A stretch of 39,797 nucleotides of DNA, from positions 1 through 39,797 of the forward strand of contig NZ_JAOQJK010000014.1 in assembly GCF_025567045.1 (NCBI RefSeq), in the 5' to 3' direction. A program made the translations under genes and the position numbers. The notes beneath the pieces are model-generated. The model saw only the letters and a program-made list of their open reading frames with translations, ran no database searches and was not told the origin of the DNA. The stretch comes from Barnesiella propionica. Lineage in GTDB: Bacteria > Bacteroidota > Bacteroidia > Bacteroidales > Barnesiellaceae. Of this stretch, positions 35,074-39,797 are shown piece by piece. Numbering within the stretch: position 1 is the first letter of the stretch; every line of letters begins with the position of its first letter.

Positions 35074-35562
35074 ATGAAAAACAAAAAAGAAGATGTGACT
35101 TTTCACTTTGTCACGGAGGTTTTATTGAGAGAATTACTGGAAGAGAGTTCTTATATTGCGAAAGCATCATGTCCTGCCGATGCTGTGGCGGGCTGGAGTG
35201 ATGCGGTGATTCTGAGCGAAGATGAGCATTTGTTTGCAAAACGGGCGTTGCTGGATGCTTATGCCAAAGTCTGCAAGTCGCTATCGGCGTATTTGAGCGA
35301 TGCATTGCCCCTGTGTCCCGCCGACGGAGGTTTTGATTTTATCCTTTCTTTGCCTTGTAAACGAATGAAAGGTGTCGATGCCATTCTGGAACACCATATC
35401 GACAGGGCGCTTGTCACCCATGTGCTGAGTATATGGTTCCTTAACAGGCTGCCGGAGCAGGCTGTTCTACAGGCTCAGATACATGAAAGTACGCTAAGTG
35501 AATTGAAAGGAGATTTGTTGAGATGCGGAGAACGTCCCCGGCGTATTTACCGCTGGTTTTAA
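35074..35562 (+). CDS. Hypothetical protein of the rhomboid operon
   Basis: 162 residues, soluble, mostly helical, no signal or membrane segment. Notable stretches are ILSEDEHLFAKRALLDAY, FILSLPCKRMKG, ILEHHIDRALVTHVLSIWF and a basic end ERPRRIYRWF. I do not recognise the family; the compact helical pattern recalls small structural proteins of mobile elements, but nothing else here supports a prophage. Starts 12 bases after the rhomboid gene and ends before a terminator. Confidence 0.66.
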   Translation: MKNKKEDVTFHFVTEVLLRELLEESSYIAKASCPADAVAGWSDAVILSEDEHLFAKRALLDAYAKVCKSLSAYLSDALPLCPADGGFDFILSLPCKRMKGVDAILEHHIDRALVTHVLSIWFLNRLPEQAVLQAQIHESTLSELKGDLLRCGERPRRIYRWF

Positions 35563-35577
35563 TGATTATCCGGCCGG

Positions 35578-35616
35578 AGAGATGAAGTGCGAAGAGTTGC
35601 GCTTTATCTCTTTTTC
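35578..35616 (+). terminator. Terminator of the rhomboid operon
   Basis: AGAGATGAAGTGC pairs with GCGCTTTATCTCT (two G-T pairs), followed by TTTTTC. Confidence 0.75.
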
Positions 35617-35628
35617 TTGTTATATTTG
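35597..35628 (+). promoter_or_regulatory. Promoter of the lipoprotein gene at 35650
   Basis: TTG (35597-35599), 21 bases, TATATTTG (35621-35628), a full -7 match, overlapping the preceding terminator. Confidence 0.6.
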
Positions 35629-35649
35629 TAATTATAAATCGATCGGGAT

Positions 35650-36216
35650 ATGATGAAAGAAAAAATAATGGTATGGGTTTTACTGGCGGTTCTGTTTTCT
35701 GGTGTAGTTTCATGCCGTAGTTCCAAAGCTCCGGCAGTATTATCTAATAATTATAATAAGAAAAAAGACCGGACAGAGTGTGTGGCATTTCCTTTGGGCA
35801 CTGTTTATTTACCCGGTATGTGGGATAAAAAAGACTATGACTTCCGTACCCGTCAACAATTTTTTCTCAATGCCGATTCTACGGTTATCGCGTTAAACTT
35901 TGCTACGCAGGACGGATACGAATTTAATACCGATAAGCGGTATAAAGGATATGAGTTTGTAAAAGAATTTTACCGGTGGAAATCGGACGACTTCGGCAAA
36001 AAAGGATTTACTGTTACTTTATTGGATAACGACAGTATAGAGAACCGTATCATCTGGAGTGCCGAAGGCGTATCGGATAATTCTGGCCGGAAAACAGAGG
36101 CCTTGTATCTTGTCACCGAACATAAAGGACGGGTTGCCTATATAGCTTTATACGATTCTCCCCGTTTAACCCGTGAAGAACGTATCGGTCTTATCCGGAG
36201 GATTGAAGTGAAATAA
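35650..36216 (+). CDS. Lipoprotein of unknown function
   Basis: 188 residues. The signal peptide ends in FSGVVSC, a lipobox, so it is probably a lipid-anchored envelope protein. The mature part has FPLGTVYLPGMWDK, FFLNADSTVIALNFATQ and a C-terminal amphipathic LTREERIGLIRRIEVK. ATG 35653 is an equally possible start. I do not recognise the family. It has its own promoter and is the last gene of the ordinary core before the decayed right end. Confidence 0.75.
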   Translation: MMKEKIMVWVLLAVLFSGVVSCRSSKAPAVLSNNYNKKKDRTECVAFPLGTVYLPGMWDKKDYDFRTRQQFFLNADSTVIALNFATQDGYEFNTDKRYKGYEFVKEFYRWKSDDFGKKGFTVTLLDNDSIENRIIWSAEGVSDNSGRKTEALYLVTEHKGRVAYIALYDSPRLTREERIGLIRRIEVK

Positions 36217-36542
36217 GGTGAAATGGAAACAGAGGTTGGTTTGCGATTATTTATGTGACTTATTTACATGCGTTTTTAATCGTTTTCATAATCCTCCGTA
36301 TAGATTCCGATTCCGTAGACGACATTTCTTTCAAATCCGGTGTAGTTTGGGTCCGTCGGGATTTTTTTCATTTTTTAAATTTCGCCTCATACCGTTCTCT
36401 CGTTCCATATATACGTTATAGTATTGTTATTCCACCAATAAGAATAATAAACCCCTATGAAAATGTAAAAGAGATAGGAATTCATAATATCTTTTATCGT
36501 CTTTCTTTTATATATTTTCCGTAAACCAGATTATGCGGATTG
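36217..36542. other. Gene-free AT-rich region
   Basis: The open frames here lack ribosome sites and coding character. The minus strand shares the 17 bases ATTATGAAAACGATTAA with the region near 38557-38573, which suggests common origin with the right-end locus. Confidence 0.5.
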
Positions 36543-36752
36543 TTAATCATTCATATCAATTGCTTTCGGCACATGTTCATCTGCTATTTTCGGTTTATGT
36601 ACATCCGTTATTTTCAGTACGGGTTTCCTTTCGTCTTTTTTGTCGACACAGGTAATGATATTCTTGTAATATTCCCGTCCGGATAATACCTGTCCTGATA
36701 ACGGGAGAAACAGTACGAAAAAAATTATAATTGATATAATGGATTTTTTATG
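36543..36752 (-). pseudogene. Remnant of a small secreted protein, start codon lost
   Basis: On the minus strand the frame reads KKSIISIIIFFVLFLPLSGQ, a typical signal peptide, then VLSGREYYKNIITCVD and a charged end to IDMND and TAA (36543-36545). The codon before KKS is CAT, not ATG, and the next in-frame stop upstream comes without any start. About 68 codons remain. Confidence 0.5.
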
Positions 36753-36929
36753 GAGGTAAAGATTTTTAGAGAATTACAATAATATCCGGCGTAAATTTTC
36801 AAATGTACACGTCAAGACCAGAGCATAAATTATATTCTCATGTCTGATATATATAATATCTTTTTTATTTCTTATGTGTCGGATATCCAATTGTAAGAGT
36901 ATAAAAGTATATTAGCATTAAATATGTTT

Positions 36930-37465
36930 TTATGCCTTTATACGTATCCACCTATTATTTACCTTTTTAAATTTAACTGGATATTGCTCTATATTTAAAA
37001 CTTCTTGTATTTTAAAATGTTTATTCCAGTCACCTCCGACATCGATAAAAACATATTTTTCTTTTCCGGATAATATTACATAGTGATCGTTTGCATTGCT
37101 ATATAGATTTTCTTCTGTAGTTCTCGTTCTTATTTCATCCAGAGCTTTAACCATGTAATCGATCTGTTCTTCGTTCAGAATTCTTACTTCATCTGTAACG
37201 GCATAGTCATATTTATTTTTTTTATAAAAATCAATGATTGAATCTTCATTAAGGTCTATGCCGTAAGAGGAGTTGTTAAATCTTATGCCTAAGGCTCTTG
37301 TTTCATCATTATTCCGGTATATGATTATACCTTGATTGTCACCTCCGAATTCCCCCGCTGCTTATAAAAATATAAATATAAAGTATCGTTTTTTTCTACG
37401 ATTTGCCCTTTGATATGAAAGGTACAAATAAGGGATAAGATAAAGACAAAAATTAGTTTTTTCAT
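36930..37465 (-). pseudogene. Frameshifted copy of the secreted protein at 37760
   Basis: Starts with the same signal peptide as the intact copy (ATG at 37465), but one base is missing near 37361 (CCGCTGCTTAT against CCGCTGCGTTAT), so the frame changes after FY in the ~37th residue and soon stops. The remainder to 36930 stays open in the original frame (MVKALDEIRTRTTEENL and on), with few substitutions, so the break is recent. Confidence 0.82.
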
Positions 37466-37487
37466 AATTTATATTGTTTTATTGGTT

Positions 37488-37652
37488 TTATTGAAATAAG
37501 AAAAACCGGATGAACGGATCAGGTGTAATGAAATTATATTCGCCTCCTCCCAATGAATAGGCTGCGCTTATATTTTTCTTTTTTCTGATACGGCGGATAC
37601 ATAATAATGTATTACATTCTTTCGTTGGGTAATGAATGCTAATATAATGCAT
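37488..37652 (-). CDS. Small open frame before copy A, possible toxin-tail remnant
   Basis: 54 codons from ATG (37652): MHYISIHYPTKECNTL ... ending SLGGGEYNFITPDPFIRFFL then FQ and stop. The end GEYNFI(T/K)PDPFIRFFLFQ is also present before copy B (about 38321-38375). It stands 22 bases before the immunity-like start, where an RHS toxin tail would end. Too short and too basic at the start to be sure it is a gene. Confidence 0.35.
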   Translation of the reverse strand: MHYISIHYPTKECNTLLCIRRIRKKKNISAAYSLGGGEYNFITPDPFIRFFLFQ

Positions 37653-37759
37653 TTAAATTATGTTCGCATGTCTGATATATAGTAATATCTTTTTTTATTT
37701 TTTCTGCGTCGGACATCCAATTGTAAGAGTATAAAAGTATATTAGTATTAAATATGTTT

Positions 37760-38296
37760 TTATACCTTTATACGTATCCACTTATTATTTACCTTTTTAA
37801 ATTTTATCATATATTGTCCTATATTTAAAACTTCTTGTATTCTTAAATGTTTATTCCAGTCACCTCCGACATCGATAAAAACATATTTTTCTTTTCCGGA
37901 TAATATTACATAGTGATCGTTTGCATTGCTATATAGATTTTCTTCTGTAGTTCTCGTTCTTATTTCATCCAGAGCTTTAACCATGTAATCGATCTGTTCT
38001 TCGTTCAGAATTCTTACTTCATCTATAACGGTATAGTCATATTTATTTTTTTTATAAAAATCAATGATTGAATCTTCATTAAGGTCTATGCCGTAAGAGG
38101 TGTTATTAAATCTTATGCCTAAGGCTCTTGTTTCATCATTGTTCCGGTATATGATTATACCTTGATTGTCACCTCCGAATTCCCCCGCTGCGTTATAAAA
38201 ATATAAATATAAAGTATCGTTTTTTTCTACGATTTGCCCTTTGATATGAAAGGTACAAATAAGGGATAAGATAAAGACAAAAATTAGTTTTTTCAT
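37760..38296 (-). CDS. Small secreted protein, possible immunity protein of a second RHS locus
   Basis: 178 residues with a signal peptide (MKKLIFVFILSLICTFHIKGQ). The mature part is alpha/beta with acidic stretches (ALGIRFNNTSYGIDLNEDSI) and a C-terminal YVFIDVGGDWNKHLRIQEVL. Family not recognised. A fragment of RHS repeat sequence ends 3 bases before its ATG on the same strand, and the gene has been duplicated in tandem, as with the immunity genes at the left end. Export again suggests protection against a periplasmic or membrane-active toxin; this is inference from context. Confidence 0.65.
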   Translation of the reverse strand: MKKLIFVFILSLICTFHIKGQIVEKNDTLYLYFYNAAGEFGGDNQGIIIYRNNDETRALGIRFNNTSYGIDLNEDSIIDFYKKNKYDYTVIDEVRILNEEQIDYMVKALDEIRTRTTEENLYSNANDHYVILSGKEKYVFIDVGGDWNKHLRIQEVLNIGQYMIKFKKVNNKWIRIKV

Positions 38297-38299
38297 AAT

Positions 38300-38512
38300 T
38301 TATATTGTGTTGTTGGTTTTATTGAAATAAGAAAAACCGGATGAACGGATCAGGTTTAATGAAATTATATTCGCCCCTGTTCTTTTAATATTAATAGGCC
38401 TGTGTATGTTTTCATCATAATTGAGAGTGTAGTCTGTGCTGTTTATAAGGGCGGAATCGGGATTCACGATGTCCGTTACCGCATGAGGGCGGTTCTCATC
38501 GTATTTGTATTA
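38300..38512 (-). pseudogene. RHS repeat fragment
   Basis: On the minus strand, directly after a TAA, the frame reads YKYDENRPHAVTDIVNPDSA, then LINSTDYTLNYDENIHRPI. The PHAVT and LNYD words are typical of RHS/YD repeats. It then runs through the copy B flank in a frame different from GEYNFI and stops at 38300-38302. It lacks a start and is a remnant of a larger RHS gene, cut and joined to the duplicated unit. Confidence 0.65.
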
Positions 38513-38590
38513 ACTCATATCACTTTATGGAATATCTATATATTGTTCCGATAACTTAATCGTTTTCATAATTACCTTTACTGCATATTT

Positions 38591-38782
38591 TCATATAGTC
38601 TTTCCTATAGATGATATTCTGAAAGAATCAATTACAAAATGGATATAAATATATTTACTTTTATGTAATTCCTCACCGGTAAATACTTTTTTAACAGTTA
38701 CTGATAAAATCAGTGAACTGAGAAATAAGACTGTGATAATAATTTTTTCATGAATATTATTTATTTTAGAGGAGTATATCAA
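38591..38782 (-). CDS. Small protein with N-terminal hydrophobic segment
   Basis: 63 residues. KIIITVLFLSSLILSVTV is a likely signal or membrane segment; the rest (FTGEELHKSKYIYIHFVID) is short and featureless. The true start is unsure, as there is no good ribosome site. It may be a decayed immunity-type gene. Unrecognised. Confidence 0.35.
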   Translation of the reverse strand: MIYSSKINNIHEKIIITVLFLSSLILSVTVKKVFTGEELHKSKYIYIHFVIDSFRISSIGKTI

Positions 38783-38940
38783 TTATATCATCGATAATGA
38801 AAAGTCATACCTTCATTCTTTATTTTTATAAGACTGAATTTTTTTGTTTTTGTATCGAAAATGTTTAATTCAATGGTGCAGTTGAAAATAATAATAGAGC
38901 TAATAAAAAAATATTCCGATGTACTTCTTTAATAATATCG

Positions 38941-39468
38941 TTATTTAAACATTTCATCGAAAAAAGATTCTTCTGTTTTCATATCAATATCGTACCATTT
39001 CTTTGTTTTTAAATTGTATTTTTTTTTAGTTTTATAATTTACTATCCATAGCAACTGTTTATTCTTCCATATATATTCAAATCCTTCCTGTCTTTTCAAG
39101 TAAAAAATATTGGAATCCATAATGTCACAAATGCGTATTAATTTAGGATCTATATCAAGAGTGTAAAACCAGTTTTTTACATTATCCGGATTCATATAAT
39201 CCCAACCATTAATTATTTGTATTCGATAGTTATCAATAATTTTCAGGCTTAGTTTTCTATTGTTATTTATGTCCGTACAAAAGATCTCCTTATTTTTTAT
39301 AACTATCTTTCCATACCCAATGGTATCTTGATAGTATGTCAATTTATACGAATTGTTTTCTAATGTCAGTGATACTCCTTTGTTATAGTATTTGCCGGAA
39401 TAATTATTTCTTCCTTCGATATAAAGAAAGGTGAATAATAAAATTAGTGATATAACAGTTTGTTTCAT
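38941..39468 (-). CDS. Small secreted protein, paralogue of the gene at the window edge
   Basis: 175 residues with a signal peptide (MKQTVISLILLFTFLYIEG). The N-terminal part (YSGKYYNKGVSLTLENNSYKL) looks like a beta-sandwich opening. The C-terminal part holds NWFYTLDIDPKLIRICDI, FEYIWKNKQLLW and Lys/Tyr-rich repeats. The matching words NWF, RI-D and YIW occur in the upstream neighbour, so the two are relatives in tandem. It starts 7 bases after that gene's restored stop. Possibly an immunity-type protein; family not recognised. Confidence 0.6.
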   Translation of the reverse strand: MKQTVISLILLFTFLYIEGRNNYSGKYYNKGVSLTLENNSYKLTYYQDTIGYGKIVIKNKEIFCTDINNNRKLSLKIIDNYRIQIINGWDYMNPDNVKNWFYTLDIDPKLIRICDIMDSNIFYLKRQEGFEYIWKNKQLLWIVNYKTKKKYNLKTKKWYDIDMKTEESFFDEMFK

Positions 39469-39475
39469 TTTTTTA

Positions 39476-39797
39476 TTATGGTTTTACAATATCTTTTGTC
39501 TTTGTATTATATAGAATAGTATTGTCGAGAATATAGGACGATGTGTCATTATCCCAAATATATATTATCTTTTTTTCTTCCTAATTTCAGAATATCACTG
39601 TTAATTAGGTCTTTGATACGCAATAACAGAAAAGAGTCTTTTTCTGTGGTAAACCAGTTCCTGGCATTTATTTGAAGATTATATATTAATATGAAAGCCG
39701 GAATCTGATGCAGGATGTATTCCCTGTCGTTAGCATATTCCGGATTCAAAAGATAAAAGAAAGGCGGGCATAAGCATATCCATGCCATTACTCCGCA
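39476..39797 (-). pseudogene. Paralogue of 38941, frameshifted at an A7 run, partial at window edge
   Basis: The frame enters from the right edge (MAWICLCPPFFYLL is internal or near a start), reads NARNWFTTEKDSFLLLRIKD and SDILKLGRKK, then stops early at 39549. Removing one A from the A7 run near 39572 restores IIYIWDNDTSSYILDNTILY and a stop at 39476, matching YIWKN... of the downstream paralogue. Either a pseudogene or a slipped-strand switch. Confidence 0.62.

Larger units (their letters stand above)
36827..38375 (-). repeat. Tandem duplication, period about 830 bases
   Basis: Copy A (about 36827-37544) and copy B (about 37655-38375) are nearly the same over the secreted-protein gene and both flanks, including the stretch coding GEYNFI. 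Copy A lacks one base in the gene (near 37361). Sequence between the copies (37545-37654) is not shared. Confidence 0.88.

Noticed and set aside
34728..35201. 157-codon open frame over the rhomboid gene
   Set aside because: It overlaps two well-supported genes in another frame and shows no domain or ribosome site.
35074..35562. Prophage structural gene
   Set aside because: Only a vague resemblance; no other phage gene in the neighbourhood.
36218..36524. Two overlapping plus-strand frames
   Set aside because: Unusual composition (Phe/Arg-rich), no ribosome site and no promoter; judged non-coding.

Overview
The window comes from a member of the Bacteroidales (phylum Bacteroidota); the genus cannot be fixed by reading alone. 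The evidence is the repeated TTTG-N19-21-TAnnTTTG promoter signature, a type IX secretion tail on a large phosphatase, a MurF-Alr fusion, a GSCFA protein, a folP-cdaA gene pair and a glycogen cluster built from a debranching enzyme, a glycosyltransferase and a GH57 enzyme. No rRNA, tRNA, CRISPR array or transposase was seen.

Left end (1-6400) is an accessory toxin region. The 3' end of an RHS gene carries an L,D-transpeptidase-like C-terminal toxin domain and is followed 5 bases later by a secreted, probably immunity, protein. This toxin-tail/immunity unit occurs four times in tandem with a period of about 1.3 kb. Every junction lies at the same GCCGGG, where the toxin tail is joined to the start of a small lipoprotein gene. 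Units 2-4 carry headless toxin tails that are still open to their stop but have no start. Unit 2 holds a different toxin allele together with a different immunity N-terminal half. The array ends in the fuller lipoprotein gene, which is interrupted by an in-frame TAG.

The middle (6496-36216) is mostly ordinary chromosome: an SGNH hydrolase, a T9SS-exported metallophosphatase, a DUF169 protein, a Crp-type regulator divergent from MarC, the glycogen operon, a nucleoside phosphorylase, a VanZ-like protein, two Na+-coupled SNF transporters around a small membrane protein, folP-cdaA, a small XRE regulator with two matching operators, alaS divergent from an M23 peptidase-MerR pair, GSCFA plus murF-alr on the minus strand, and a rhomboid operon preceded by a palindrome and a hairpin at its first start codon.

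Right end (36220-39797) is AT-rich and decaying, with everything on the minus strand. It holds an 830-bp tandem duplication of a small secreted protein (one copy frameshifted), a fragment of RHS repeat sequence directly upstream of the intact copy, and two related small proteins, one frameshifted at an A7 run and cut by the window edge. This looks like a second, worn RHS toxin/immunity locus facing the opposite way from the left one, so the core block is bracketed by two RHS-derived polymorphic toxin regions.
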